Origin: Prolixibacteraceae bacterium
GTDB lineage: Bacteria > Bacteroidota > Bacteroidia > Bacteroidales > Prolixibacteraceae
Direction: 5' to 3'
Length of the DNA: 64,000 bases
NCBI GenBank assembly: GCA_019163175.1
Contig: JAFLKN010000046.1
Coordinates: forward strand, 1-64,000
The notes under the pieces were generated by a model that had not been told where the DNA came from, made no database searches, and saw only the letters and a list, made by a program, of their open reading frames with translations. The position numbers and the translations under genes are program-made. Below are positions 1 to 9,027 of the stretch, one piece after another. Position 1 is the stretch's first letter. Every line of letters begins with the position of its first letter.

Positions 1-2
1 GA

Positions 3-122
3 TTTTACGAATGGTATTCGGTAAAAAACGAGCCCCGTGGTTCGGGTACTTTCCGTGGCGAAGCTGGTGTTTTGTATAAAACGATTGTGATGTTTGAGGA
101 ATGGAAAAATGATCAGGAATAA
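3..122 (+). CDS. C-terminal fragment of an unidentified protein, cut by the window edge
   Basis: An open frame enters from the left edge and ends at TAA 120-122, giving the last 39 residues of a protein, with the tail FEEWKNDQE. The fragment is rich in aromatic and charged residues and looks like the end of an ordinary soluble enzyme. I do not recognise the family from so short a piece. It lies on the same strand as the sigma factor that follows about 100 bases later, and a Bacteroidota-type promoter element in the gap suggests that it belongs to a separate transcription unit. Confidence 0.5.
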   Translation, partial: FYEWYSVKNEPRGSGTFRGEAGVLYKTIVMFEEWKNDQE

Positions 123-190
123 ATAAGAATATTGCTTTTGTGCATCCAACTTTGTTTTTTTGATAATTCCCGAAAGACAGGTGAATATCC

Positions 191-198
191 TATATTTG
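191..198 (+). promoter_or_regulatory. Candidate -7 promoter element of the sigma-factor gene
   Basis: TATATTTG matches the Bacteroidota housekeeping -7 consensus TAnnTTTG at all six fixed positions and would start transcription about 20-25 bases before the ATG at 227. The upstream TTTG (159-162) is 28 bases away, further than the usual spacing of about 20, so only the -7 half is well supported. Confidence 0.45.
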
Positions 199-226
199 CA
201 ATCTGATTGAAAAATTTAACTTGAAT

Positions 227-790
227 ATGATTGGAGAACCCAAATCGAATGAAGAACTTGCCTTTGAATTATTATTTAGGAAGTATTACGTTCTTTTGTG
301 TGGTTTTGCCAATAAATTCATTGCCAACTCAGCCGAATCCGAAGAAATTGTTCAGGAAGTTTTTTTAAGTATCTGGAAGAAAAAGGATCAGCTAAAGCTT
401 GACGAAAAAATAAGACCTTACCTTTTTAAGTCGGTTCAGAATCTGTGCTTCAATTTTTTGGAGCACAGAAAAGTTGTTGATTCCTATTATTCCGTGATAG
501 AGTTGGTGTATAAAAATCAGTTTAATGAGTTCAATACCTACGAATCGGTACTTTATTCTGAATTCCAACAACGTGTTGATCAGGGAATAAACTCATTGCC
601 GGAGCAATGCAGGCTGATATTTAATTTAAGCCGTCAGGAAGGATTAAAATATGCCGAAATTGCTGAACGTCTTGGAATTTCGGTAAAAACAGTTGAAACG
701 CAAATGAGTCGGGCGCTTTCTAAGTTGAAAGTTGAACTTAAAGATTATCTGGTTATCCTTATTGTATGCCTGTTTTTTAGCTCAAACTAA
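227..790 (+). CDS. ECF sigma factor (FecI/SigZ-like, Bacteroidota PUL type)
   Basis: A 187-residue RNA polymerase sigma-70 factor of the extracytoplasmic-function type. Region 2 lies in the N-terminal half (LLFRKYYVLLCGFANKFI, then ESEEIVQEVFLSIWKKK). Region 4 lies at the C-terminus (INSLPEQCRLIFNLS, then YAEIAERLGISVKTVETQM), a helix-turn-helix that would bind the -35 element. I chose the ATG at 227; a TTG at 221 in the same frame would add two residues. The next gene is a FecR-type anti-sigma and the one after is a SusC with an STN domain, so this is the cytoplasmic end of a trans-envelope switch that turns on the following PUL when glycan is bound at the outer membrane. The last 13 residues are unusually hydrophobic (LVILIVCLFFSS), which is odd for a sigma factor. 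Confidence 0.93.
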   Translation: MIGEPKSNEELAFELLFRKYYVLLCGFANKFIANSAESEEIVQEVFLSIWKKKDQLKLDEKIRPYLFKSVQNLCFNFLEHRKVVDSYYSVIELVYKNQFNEFNTYESVLYSEFQQRVDQGINSLPEQCRLIFNLSRQEGLKYAEIAERLGISVKTVETQMSRALSKLKVELKDYLVILIVCLFFSSN

Positions 791-971
791 TTTTTCCGGT
801 ACATAATATCGTTGCCTGAATTTCAGATTCGTGAAAGTTTAATTCAACCAGTCGTTGTAGCAATTACCGATTCTCAGAATTTATTTCGATATCATCCAAA
901 AAAAAAATGTTTTTCGTTTGTCAGGGTAAAAGTTGTTTATCCTGTATTACTTTTTAGAAGAAGGATAACAC

Positions 972-1958
972 ATGGATACAAGCAAGGAAAATTTGATTTA
1001 TAGATTTTTGGAAAGAGAGACTTCGGAGCAGGAAAACAGTGACGTCCTTCACTGGGTTTCTGCTTCCGGGGAAAATCAGGAAGAATTCCGGAAAATACAT
1101 CAGGCAGTGCATATCAGTTCATTAAATAGAATGAAATCTGAAATTGATGTGGATAAGGCTTGGAATGAATTAAAAAGTAGAATACCTGATTCGAAACAAG
1201 CGCCAAAAGTGATCAATATTAATGCATTACTGCGATTTGCAGCATCAATATTGGTCATTTTGTCGGTTGGGTTTGGTTCGTTTTGGGCTGCGAATTTCTT
1301 CCAAGAACAACCGACTGATAGTATTGTACAATTTGTAACACCTAAAGGTGAAAAATCGAAAGTTATTTTGGCCGATGGAAGTTTGGTTTGGTTGAACTCT
1401 CAATCGGTATTGAAGTACAATACTTTAAATCCGAGGGAAGTAAATCTTCAGGGTGAAGCTTTCTTTGAAGTTGAAAAATCGAATGGCAAACCGTTCGAAG
1501 TTTTTACTGCTTCAGGAGTAAAAATAAAAGTTACCGGCACAAAGTTTAATTTGAGGAGCTATCCTCATGAATCGATTGTTGAAACTACTCTTGAAGAGGG
1601 CGAGGTTATTCTTGAAGGAAAAAATGCAGGTAGTGCTACAGTCTTAAGTCCGGGACAACAGGCCAGATACAATATTCAAAATCATGAAATTTCTGTTGAG
1701 AAGGTTGAGACCGAGATATATTCACTTTGGAGAAAGAATGAGTTACGCTTCGAGAATATTTCGCTGGAAGAATTAGTGCCAAGAATTGAACAATGGTATG
1801 GTGTAGATATTACTCTTGAATCTAGTGTAGGAATAAATGACAGGTTTACTTTGACTATAAAAACCGAAAGTCTTCGCGAGTTATTGAATATGATGCAATT
1901 AACCTCAAAATTTAACTATGAAATAAACGGTTCTTCAGTAGAAATTCATGCAAAATAA
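972..1958 (+). CDS. FecR-family anti-sigma factor (membrane)
   Basis: A 328-residue single-pass inner-membrane protein. Residues 1-80 form the cytoplasmic anti-sigma part, residues 86-106 are one transmembrane helix (LRFAASILVILSVGFGSFW), the FecR domain covers about 117-215 (FVTPKGEKSKVILADGS, then EAFFEVEKSNGKPFEV), and a DUF4974/STN-contacting domain lies at about 255-325 (LRFENISLEELVPRIEQWYG). In this family the periplasmic part senses the N-terminal STN domain of a partner TonB-dependent transporter and passes the signal to the sigma factor. Both partners are adjacent here. It starts 181 bases after the sigma gene; that gap contains no convincing gene. A 10-bp hairpin follows the stop codon before susC. 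Confidence 0.93.
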   Translation: MDTSKENLIYRFLERETSEQENSDVLHWVSASGENQEEFRKIHQAVHISSLNRMKSEIDVDKAWNELKSRIPDSKQAPKVININALLRFAASILVILSVGFGSFWAANFFQEQPTDSIVQFVTPKGEKSKVILADGSLVWLNSQSVLKYNTLNPREVNLQGEAFFEVEKSNGKPFEVFTASGVKIKVTGTKFNLRSYPHESIVETTLEEGEVILEGKNAGSATVLSPGQQARYNIQNHEISVEKVETEIYSLWRKNELRFENISLEELVPRIEQWYGVDITLESSVGINDRFTLTIKTESLRELLNMMQLTSKFNYEINGSSVEIHAK

Positions 1959-1962
1959 AAAA

Positions 1963-1988
1963 GAGGAAAGTGTCCCACCACTTTCCTC
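1963..1988 (+). terminator. Perfect 10-bp hairpin between anti-sigma gene and susC
   Basis: Bases 1963-1972 and 1979-1988 are perfect inverted repeats around a 6-base loop. There is an A-rich run before the stem but no T-tract after it. It could be a weak or bidirectional terminator, or a processing site that separates constant sigma/anti-sigma expression from induced susCD expression. Confidence 0.6.
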
Positions 1989-2041
1989 CGGATAATCAGC
2001 ATGTGATTATATTAATATTTACAAATTAACACGTCAAATTT

Positions 2042-5000
2042 ATGAAAAAAAAACGATGGACTATTCATTGCCGGAGAATTCCGTGCATGAATCAAATTTT
2101 TAGAATTATGAAACTAACTACATTTCTTTTGTTTGTCATGTTTTTTCAGGTTTCAGCAGGTGTTTTCTCACAGAGCAACGGACAATTAAGTCTGAAGGCT
2201 GAGAAAGAATCAGTAAGTCAAATCCTGAGATTAATTGAAGACCAAACAGAATATCGGTTCTTGTATAATAGCAGCAACATTGATGTTGATCGGAAAGCTG
2301 ATATCAATTGTAGCTCGAAAAGTATTGAAGAAGTACTAAAAATGCTTTTCGAAGGTACAGATGTGAAATTTCGGTCTTTTAGCTCTAATTATGTGTTGTT
2401 CACCGAAGAAGAAACCTCACCATCAACATCTCAGCAGGCAAGAGCTATTACAGGCAAGGTGACCGATGCAACCGGAGGAGTACTCCCTGGAGTTTCTGTT
2501 GTGGAAAAAGGTACAACAAACGGAACAATAACTGATTCTGATGGGAACTATTCACTTGCGAACGTTCCTGCAAATGCAATTCTTCAATTTTCATTTGTGG
2601 GGATGAAAACACAGGAAGTTGCTATTTCAGGAAAATCAACCATTAATGTTGTTTTAGTAGAAGAAACAATTGGTATTGAAGAAGTTGTTGCGGTTGGATA
2701 TGGTAATAAAAGTGCACGCAAAGTTTTGACATCTGTTTCAAAGGTCGATACAGAGAAACTTAACAATGCTTCTTATTCTAATATGGGGCAGGCTTTGAGT
2801 GGTATCTCCCCGGGATTGATCCTTAAACAGAGTGGTGGGGGACCCGGAGGTGATGTTCCATCCATTTCTATCAGAGGTGGAGGCGATCCGTTATATGTAA
2901 TCGACGGAGTTACCAGTAATAAAACTGATTTTGCCAGGTTGAGCCCGAGCGATATTGGTAATATTTCGGTACTTAAAGATGCAGGAGCTGCTGCTATTTA
3001 TGGTGCGCGTGCCGCCAATGGAGTTATTTTGATTGAAACAAAAAAAGCACAGGGCAACTCAGTATCATACTCAAACATGTTCAGTTATGCCAGTCTGGCT
3101 CAAAAGAATGAACCCTTATCATCGTACGATTATGCCACATTTAATAATAAGATTGGATCATTGTACGGTTTAGCTGTTTTGCCATGGAGCGAAGAGGCAA
3201 TTAGAAAATTTAAAGATGGATCAGACCCTGTAAACTATCCAAATACAAATTGGATGGATTTAACAGTTGGCGTTGCACCATCGCAGAAGCATAACCTAAG
3301 TGTATCAGGTACCGAAAAATCAATCAAGTATCTGTTCTCACTATCTTTACAGGAACAAAATAGTATGTATAAAGAGCCTGATGTGTTCAAATTACAGAAC
3401 TATTCGGTTTTATCGAAAATTACGAAAGATTTCGGAAAATCAGGATTGGTATTTGATTTTACATTCAGGGGATCAATGCAGAACCACAATTTTGTGCCAT
3501 ATTCATCGTGGGCCATATTTGGACATGCCACCAATAACCTTCCTTATAAAAGAGCTTACGATGATAAAGGAAGGTATATGCAGGTTAATGGCTTTAATAA
3601 CCCTGTTTACGAAATAAGCGGAGATAATGGCTACGACAAGTATAAAGGCAGGAATTTCAATGGTATTGCAAAATTTACCTGGGATGTGCCTTTTGTTAAA
3701 GGCTTGCAATTTGGTCTAGTTGCTAACCAGACACTAAATTTCCTGGCACAAAAAACATGGAAAGCCCAACAGCCCGTGTATAACGACGCTGGTGTGGCAC
3801 AGCCAACTCCTCCAATCGAATTAACTCAGCATAATACGAATTCTAAGGAATACCTTATACAGTCCTATGTAAATTACAAACATGAATTTGGAGTGCACAG
3901 TGTTGATGCTTCATTATTTTATGAACAAAGTGAGTTTTACAATGATTATATGAGAGCATACAGGGAAGGATATATTTCAGATGCAGTTGACCAATTGTTT
4001 GCCGGTCCGAACGTAAATCTTTCAAATACCGGTTATGCCGACCAAGGTGCACGTATGGGGCTTATTGGTCGTTTTTCATACGATTACAAAGATAAATACC
4101 TTTTAGAACATTCATTCAGGTATGACGGTTCCGATCGTTTCCGTAAAGGCGACCGTTTTGGTTATTTCCCTTCGTTGAGTTTAGGTTGGAGGTTCTCTAA
4201 AGAAGGTTTCTTTAGGTCGCTTGTTCCGGAATCAATTGTAAATGATGCAAAGTTAAGATTGTCGTATGGCGAATCGGGTAGAGACGATATTGCACGTTAT
4301 GCATTTTTATCAACATTTCAGCCAGTTGACAAAAGTTATTTTCTTGCCGATCAGTGGGTGACTGGCTACAGGGATAATGGTTTGCCAGCCGGTGATATTA
4401 CCTGGTATACTCAAAAAAGTTATAATGCAGGTATGGAGGTCAGCACGCTTAACAATCGGTTAAAAGGAAGTGTCGATGCATTTTACTACAGAACATCAGG
4501 TCATTTAGGAGCGCCAAAAAGCATTTACTCAACCCCGCTTGGAACATCTTTACCCCAAATTAATAAAGGTGCTGAACGCCGTGGCGGTTATGAATTTAAT
4601 ATAGGCTGGAACGATAAAAAAGGAGATTTTGAATATGGTATCAGTTTCAATTTAACCCATTATGAAAGATTCTGGGAGCTTAATCCGGGTGAATCAGAAT
4701 CTACTTTGAAAAATCCTTGGATGAGATCAACCTATGAATCAAATTATACGACTACAGGGTATAAAAATAGTGGATTCTTCGCTTCAAATGAAGACATTCT
4801 AAAAAGTCCGCAGCGAACCGGAATGGTTGAACTGTTTCAGGGCGACATTAAATTTGTTGATCTTAACGGCGATGGAATAATTGATGGTAACGATCAAACC
4901 CGTTTGGGAATTGGCGGTACACCTGATTATTATTATGGTGTCAACCTGAATGCCTCCTATAAAGGTTTCTACATGTTTGCCGTTATTCAGGGTGCAAGTG

Positions 5001-5404
5001 ATTACGATATGTGGTTAGGCGGACGTTATTCTTATGAGAGTGGTTCAGAAACGCTGACACAACATAACCAAACCGACGTTTGGACTCCGGATAACACCGA
5101 AGCCAGATTTCCAAGGGTAAATCTTTCAGGTACCCGTTCACAAAATACCGGTGTTCGTTCTGAAGTGTTTAAAGTTAACATGGGCTATGTCAGGCTGAAA
5201 AATATTGAAATTGGTTACAATATCAAGAAAGAATGGCTCAATCGTGTTAAGATCGGTGAAGCCCGAGTTTTTGTGGGAGGATCAAACCTTTTTACTTACG
5301 CACCTGGAACACTTGGTATGTACGATCCTGAAACAGGAGATGCAGCAAATTATGCTTATCCTGTTGAGAAGATGTATTCATTTGGTGTAAATCTTAAATT
5401 TTAA
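2042..5404 (+). CDS. SusC-family TonB-dependent outer-membrane transporter with STN signalling domain
   Basis: A 1120-residue outer-membrane beta-barrel that imports oligosaccharides with energy from TonB. A long basic N-terminus precedes the signal peptide (core from M23, FLLFVMFFQVSAGVFS). Next come an STN/secretin-like domain at about 49-108 (SVSQILRLIEDQTEYRFLYN), a carboxypeptidase-like domain at about 135-205 (GKVTDATGGVLPGVSVVEKG), the plug at about 215-335 (IEEVVAVGYG; then VIDGV and AANGVILI) and the barrel, which ends in an aromatic residue (NLKF). The STN domain is what separates signalling transporters from ordinary SusC proteins, and it fits the upstream ECF sigma/FecR pair. SusD follows 13 bases later. 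The start at 2042 is kept because STN-type SusC proteins often have such basic extensions; M23 (2108) is the alternative. Confidence 0.96.
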   Translation: MKKKRWTIHCRRIPCMNQIFRIMKLTTFLLFVMFFQVSAGVFSQSNGQLSLKAEKESVSQILRLIEDQTEYRFLYNSSNIDVDRKADINCSSKSIEEVLKMLFEGTDVKFRSFSSNYVLFTEEETSPSTSQQARAITGKVTDATGGVLPGVSVVEKGTTNGTITDSDGNYSLANVPANAILQFSFVGMKTQEVAISGKSTINVVLVEETIGIEEVVAVGYGNKSARKVLTSVSKVDTEKLNNASYSNMGQALSGISPGLILKQSGGGPGGDVPSISIRGGGDPLYVIDGVTSNKTDFARLSPSDIGNISVLKDAGAAAIYGARAANGVILIETKKAQGNSVSYSNMFSYASLAQKNEPLSSYDYATFNNKIGSLYGLAVLPWSEEAIRKFKDGSDPVNYPNTNWMDLTVGVAPSQKHNLSVSGTEKSIKYLFSLSLQEQNSMYKEPDVFKLQNYSVLSKITKDFGKSGLVFDFTFRGSMQNHNFVPYSSWAIFGHATNNLPYKRAYDDKGRYMQVNGFNNPVYEISGDNGYDKYKGRNFNGIAKFTWDVPFVKGLQFGLVANQTLNFLAQKTWKAQQPVYNDAGVAQPTPPIELTQHNTNSKEYLIQSYVNYKHEFGVHSVDASLFYEQSEFYNDYMRAYREGYISDAVDQLFAGPNVNLSNTGYADQGARMGLIGRFSYDYKDKYLLEHSFRYDGSDRFRKGDRFGYFPSLSLGWRFSKEGFFRSLVPESIVNDAKLRLSYGESGRDDIARYAFLSTFQPVDKSYFLADQWVTGYRDNGLPAGDITWYTQKSYNAGMEVSTLNNRLKGSVDAFYYRTSGHLGAPKSIYSTPLGTSLPQINKGAERRGGYEFNIGWNDKKGDFEYGISFNLTHYERFWELNPGESESTLKNPWMRSTYESNYTTTGYKNSGFFASNEDILKSPQRTGMVELFQGDIKFVDLNGDGIIDGNDQTRLGIGGTPDYYYGVNLNASYKGFYMFAVIQGASDYDMWLGGRYSYESGSETLTQHNQTDVWTPDNTEARFPRVNLSGTRSQNTGVRSEVFKVNMGYVRLKNIEIGYNIKKEWLNRVKIGEARVFVGGSNLFTYAPGTLGMYDPETGDAANYAYPVEKMYSFGVNLKF

Positions 5405-5417
5405 AAATTGAAGAGAA

Positions 5418-7163
5418 ATGAAATTACTAAAAAATTTAATCATAATTGTTGTTTTCGTTATTACAGCGTATAGTTGTAGTGAAGACATACTGGATAAAAC
5501 GCCCCTTGACAAAGTTTCAAGTGCTGATGTTTGGAAAAGCAGGGGATTGATTGAAGCATATCTGTCGGATGTGTACGCGCAAATTATTCCAATGTATAGT
5601 TGGGTAAGTGATTCAGAAGATGACTGGTCAGACGATTTACACACGGATTATGACCGGGCTGTAACTCAGGAAACATTTGATAAATTTTACGATGCCGGTT
5701 GGAATCAATACGGAAAAATAAGGCTTTGCAACCAAGCCATTGAAGGGATGACTGCAACTACAGCACTGGGTGAACAAGAGAAAAAAGAACTGATTGCTGA
5801 AGCCAAAATGCTTCGTGGGATGGTCTATTATAAGTTGGTTACCCGTTTTGGTGGTGTGATGAAAGTAGATAAGGTTTTAACGCCAACCGATAGTCTGAAA
5901 TTGACCCGGGCCTCAGAAAGTGAAATTTACGATTTCATTATCGAGGACTTAACTTTTGCTAAAAACAACATGCCTGATGTTAAGAAAAAAGGCCGTCTGA
6001 ATAAAGCTGCAGCGCATGCCTTTTTAATTCGTGCGTTGTTGCAGGCCAAACGTTTCGATAAGGTGGTTGTCGAAGGAAATGAATTTATCGTAACAAAAAG
6101 TAATTACGGATATAAAATTGATCCTGATTTTGCCGGTGTTTTCAATGATTTTAATAAAGGAACGAATTCGTCGGAAGTAATTTTTATGAGATACGGCACA
6201 AAAACAGGGTTTCCTGATATGATGTCAAGTCCGATGCAATGGAGGTTGCCCTTGTCAACTGGCGAAGGAGATATAAAAGGTACGATTAAAGATTATAAAC
6301 CGAACTTGTACGGCTGGGCTATGTACTATCCAACACAAGACTTTGCTGATGCATTTCTTATGGTTGATGAAGATGGAACAGCAAAGAATTGGTGGGAAAC
6401 AACTTATTGGCAAAAAAATAAAAACAATGGTAAGCTTGCCGATCAGTTTATGTATAAAAACCGTGATAAACGTTTTTACTCTTCATTAATTTACGATGGA
6501 TGTATATACCTTGGCGACACCATTAATATAAGGCCTCCGTACTGGGCATACCGGAAACAGATGGACCGGAAATTGCACCGCGCAATGACTGGTTATACGA
6601 TACGAAAAGGTATGTATAACAATGTTATTGACTGGTCGTGGCCACCACCTGCAGTCGATTATCATTGGCCGTTGATCAGACTTTCTGAAGTTTACCTGAA
6701 CTATGCTGAAGGGCTTATTCGTACAAACAAAAACGCTGAATCATTACCATATATTAATGCAACCCGAACAATTCACGGTGAACTTCCAGCTTTAACATCA
6801 ACAGCCAATATCCTTAAAGATTACAAGCGCGAGAGACGTTGTGAACTTGCTTTTGAAATGTTAAGGTATTGGGATTTGATCAGATGGGCGGAAACAGAAG
6901 GTTTGAGTACTGTTCCGGAGTTGAATCAGGATCCAACCTATATCGATATCAGCGGCGATGGTTCAAAGTATTGTATTATGACTGTAAATGGGAAGTTCGT
7001 GAGTGGTGATATGACCCATTTCAATTCATTGGAAAGCAAAGTTTATAATTTTGGTCCTACATTCCCGGAGAGGGTATTTACTAAAAAACGTTTCCGTTTC
7101 CCTGTACCTCAAAAGGAGATTCTCGAAAACAAAAACTTAACACAAAATCCAGGTTGGGAATAA
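5418..7163 (+). CDS. SusD/RagB-family surface glycan-binding lipoprotein
   Basis: A 581-residue lipoprotein with a lipobox ending in Cys20 (ITAYSC). The usual SusD layout is visible: an N-terminal part with helical TPR-like elements (EAKMLRGMVYYKLVTRFGG is the classic RA.YY.L...GGV motif) and the C-terminal RagB/SusD signature (RRCELAFEMLRYWDLIRWAE), ending ENKNLTQNPGWE as most members do. It caps the neighbouring SusC barrel and captures glycan at the cell surface. The gene lies 13 bases after susC and is certainly co-transcribed. Confidence 0.96.
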   Translation: MKLLKNLIIIVVFVITAYSCSEDILDKTPLDKVSSADVWKSRGLIEAYLSDVYAQIIPMYSWVSDSEDDWSDDLHTDYDRAVTQETFDKFYDAGWNQYGKIRLCNQAIEGMTATTALGEQEKKELIAEAKMLRGMVYYKLVTRFGGVMKVDKVLTPTDSLKLTRASESEIYDFIIEDLTFAKNNMPDVKKKGRLNKAAAHAFLIRALLQAKRFDKVVVEGNEFIVTKSNYGYKIDPDFAGVFNDFNKGTNSSEVIFMRYGTKTGFPDMMSSPMQWRLPLSTGEGDIKGTIKDYKPNLYGWAMYYPTQDFADAFLMVDEDGTAKNWWETTYWQKNKNNGKLADQFMYKNRDKRFYSSLIYDGCIYLGDTINIRPPYWAYRKQMDRKLHRAMTGYTIRKGMYNNVIDWSWPPPAVDYHWPLIRLSEVYLNYAEGLIRTNKNAESLPYINATRTIHGELPALTSTANILKDYKRERRCELAFEMLRYWDLIRWAETEGLSTVPELNQDPTYIDISGDGSKYCIMTVNGKFVSGDMTHFNSLESKVYNFGPTFPERVFTKKRFRFPVPQKEILENKNLTQNPGWE

Positions 7164-7179
7164 TTTAAAAACGAGTAAA

Positions 7180-7644
7180 ATGAAAAAGACATTAATATAT
7201 TTATTCACAGTTTTGATTACTGCATTCGTCTTTAGTTCCTGTAGAATGGGATTAGATGAGTTGCCGGTATTTCAGGATGCCAAAATGACAAATTTCTGGT
7301 TCGAACATCGGGAAGTTGTAAAAAAAACCTACTCTAACGGGCAACAGTATGAAGTGGTAGTTTTCACTGACATCAAAGCTGCCTGCACATTTAGTATCGT
7401 TAGCGAAACAGCTGATATGGCTGATTGTAAGGTTACAATCAACAAAGCGAAAGTTACCAAAACAATTGATCTGGCTAATATTGTTGGCAAAGCGACTATT
7501 TCAACTGCTGCCAGTGTTCAGCCTGTTGCTTCTGCACCTGTGTTAGGAGTTCCCGGCAATTTTAGCAGCCAGGTTTCCTATCTGGTAACTGCTGCTGATA
7601 ATAAAACTGTAAAAACATACAAAGTTACCGTGGTCATTCAATAA
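7180..7644 (+). CDS. Small PUL lipoprotein, DUF5018-related type
   Basis: A 154-residue lipoprotein with a lipobox at FVFSSC and no enzyme motif. The N-terminus (RMGLDELPVFQDAKMTNFWFEHRE) and the end (VTAADNKTVKTYKVTVVI) resemble small Bacteroidota proteins annotated as DUF5018-related, which usually sit directly after SusD. The body is predicted mostly beta, probably one Ig-like sandwich. By position it replaces SusE/SusF as an extra surface glycan-binding or spacer protein, but I see no direct evidence of binding. It is 16 bases after susD and is followed by a strong terminator, so it closes the susCD unit. Confidence 0.7.
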   Translation: MKKTLIYLFTVLITAFVFSSCRMGLDELPVFQDAKMTNFWFEHREVVKKTYSNGQQYEVVVFTDIKAACTFSIVSETADMADCKVTINKAKVTKTIDLANIVGKATISTAASVQPVASAPVLGVPGNFSSQVSYLVTAADNKTVKTYKVTVVIQ

Positions 7645-7673
7645 CCCCTTTGCATAGTTAGTTAAGTATTGAA

Positions 7674-7703
7674 AATGGGTGGCTTCGGTCACCCATTATT
7701 TTT
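7674..7703 (+). terminator. Rho-independent terminator after the first susCD unit
   Basis: A stem of 8 Watson-Crick pairs (7674-7681 with 7690-7697) extends by a G-T wobble and a C-G pair that closes a TTCG tetraloop (7684-7687), followed by ATTTTT. This is a textbook intrinsic terminator. Confidence 0.9.
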
Positions 7704-7753
7704 AATTTGATTTCATTTTCCCTAATTTAGAACTCCTGTTTGACTCTCCAATC

Positions 7754-8560
7754 ATGAAACAAAAGTATTTTATCATCTTTATCAGCATACTTCTTGCTAT
7801 CGCCAATTTAGTTTGCGGACAAGCAGTTCAGAAAGAGTTTAAATATGAACGCAGGATGATGGATAAAAAGCTATTGTATTCAGACAGCACCGCATTCATC
7901 TTAGCGTTTGGCCAGTCGAATTCGGCCAATCATGGGCAGGGTAGTTACGAATGCCACAATCAGGTGTTCAATTATTTTAACGGAGATTTGTATCAGGCAA
8001 AAGAACCCCTTTTGGGCGCAAGTGGAAATGGGTGCAGCGTTTGGACCCGATTGGCTGATTTATTGATCGATCAGCATCGCTATAAAAGAGTAATCATTAT
8101 TCCTGTTGGAATTGGCTCATCAACTGTTGAATGTTGGAGCGAAGGAAACTGCAACAAAAAGCTTCAGGAAGCATTGCAGTTTATAAAAAATGATTCGATT
8201 TGGGTAACGCACATCGTGTGGCATCAGGGCGAATCTGATAACATAGAAAACACTCCGAAAGAAATATATAAGAAAAAATTAGCTGAAGTTTTAAGGCAAA
8301 TCAGAGCATACAGGATTACTGCTCCTTTTTACGTCTGTACCGCAACTTATCATCCTTCAATCACACAAAAATGGAATGGTATTGATACAGCAATTCAAAG
8401 AGCACAGCAGGAGTTTATCCTCGAAAACGATGGAGTTCTGGCAGGCCCCAATACCGACCTTATAGATTTGGCCGCCGACCGCTACGATGGCGTACATTTT
8501 TCGGAAAGAGGGCTGGATAAATTTGCCCGGGAATTATTTAATTGTATTGTGAAAAACTAA
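7754..8560 (+). CDS. Secreted SGNH hydrolase, SASA / carbohydrate-esterase-like
   Basis: A 268-residue protein with an N-terminal signal peptide (FIIFISILLAIANLVCG). It has the sialate-O-acetylesterase/CE6-like version of the SGNH fold: block I FGQSN with nucleophile Ser55, then WHQGESDN (block III/V-like, conserved in SASA proteins), and a terminal DGVHFS with Asp245 and His248 completing the triad. Members remove O-acetyl groups from plant polysaccharides or sialic acids. In this locus an O-acetylated pectic or arabinogalactan-like glycan is the likelier substrate, because no sialidase or sialic-acid catabolic gene is present. It follows a terminator, so it either has its own promoter or depends on readthrough. 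Confidence 0.82.
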   Translation: MKQKYFIIFISILLAIANLVCGQAVQKEFKYERRMMDKKLLYSDSTAFILAFGQSNSANHGQGSYECHNQVFNYFNGDLYQAKEPLLGASGNGCSVWTRLADLLIDQHRYKRVIIIPVGIGSSTVECWSEGNCNKKLQEALQFIKNDSIWVTHIVWHQGESDNIENTPKEIYKKKLAEVLRQIRAYRITAPFYVCTATYHPSITQKWNGIDTAIQRAQQEFILENDGVLAGPNTDLIDLAADRYDGVHFSERGLDKFARELFNCIVKN

Positions 8561-8589
8561 CCTAATAAACCCGAAATGGAAGAGTTCAA

Positions 8590-8597
8590 TAATTTTG
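8590..8597 (+). promoter_or_regulatory. Candidate -7 promoter element before the mutarotase-glycosidase genes
   Basis: TAATTTTG matches the Bacteroidota -7 consensus TAnnTTTG and lies about 107 bases before the ATG at 8704. No TTTG is seen at the expected upstream spacing, so support is partial. The 143-base gap between the esterase and the mutarotase leaves room for a separate promoter. Confidence 0.3.
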
Positions 8598-8703
8598 CTT
8601 GGCATTTTAATCAAAGCAATTGACGCGTTTTCCTCGGGCAATTTCAGTAGTTCTTTTGACAAAATAAACCGGTAGAAATTCAAATAAATTTTAAAACAGC
8701 ACA

Positions 8704-9027
8704 ATGAGACGAATTGGAATGGCTATAAGGATTAAACCTGAATGTATTGAAGATTATATTTCTCTTCACAAAAATCCAACGAATGAGCTTTTTGTTGCTC
8801 TTGAAAAATCAAATATCAGAAACAATACGGTATTTCATGTTGAAGATATTTTATTTAACTATTTTGAATATCATGGGACTGATTTTGATGCTGATTGGAT
8901 AAAATATACCGAATCAAAAATCGTAAGTAAGATGTTTGCGAAAATGAGAGGGTTTTTCTTACCCGTCGGAGAAAATTTTCCAAAGACCGGATGGACAATA
9001 ATGAATGAAGTTTTCAGAAAAGATTAA
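8704..9027 (+). CDS. L-rhamnose mutarotase family protein (RhaM/DUF718), divergent
   Basis: A 107-residue cytoplasmic protein of the RhaM/YiiL family, which interconverts alpha and beta anomers of a free 6-deoxyhexose before catabolism. From memory of the E. coli protein, Tyr18 and His22 line up at the same numbers (IEDYISLH), as does the PxNPE-like NPTNEL segment. The paired tryptophans in the C-terminal half of E. coli RhaM are replaced (SKMFAKM here), so substrate preference may differ. Relatives of this family have also been assigned to L-fucose, and the next gene is a GH95 fucosidase-type enzyme. The stop codon overlaps the GH95 start by one base (TAATG), indicating translational coupling and a shared role. 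Confidence 0.8.
   Translation: MRRIGMAIRIKPECIEDYISLHKNPTNELFVALEKSNIRNNTVFHVEDILFNYFEYHGTDFDADWIKYTESKIVSKMFAKMRGFFLPVGENFPKTGWTIMNEVFRKD

Noticed and set aside
812-1003. A 63-residue open frame between the sigma and anti-sigma genes
   Set aside because: TTG start, overlaps the anti-sigma ATG, and no family resemblance; the gap is better read as a leader.
8576-8623. A 15-codon frame with ATG before the mutarotase gene, considered as a leader peptide
   Set aside because: No run of regulatory codons and no attenuator-like hairpin follows it; a candidate -7 promoter element lies inside it.
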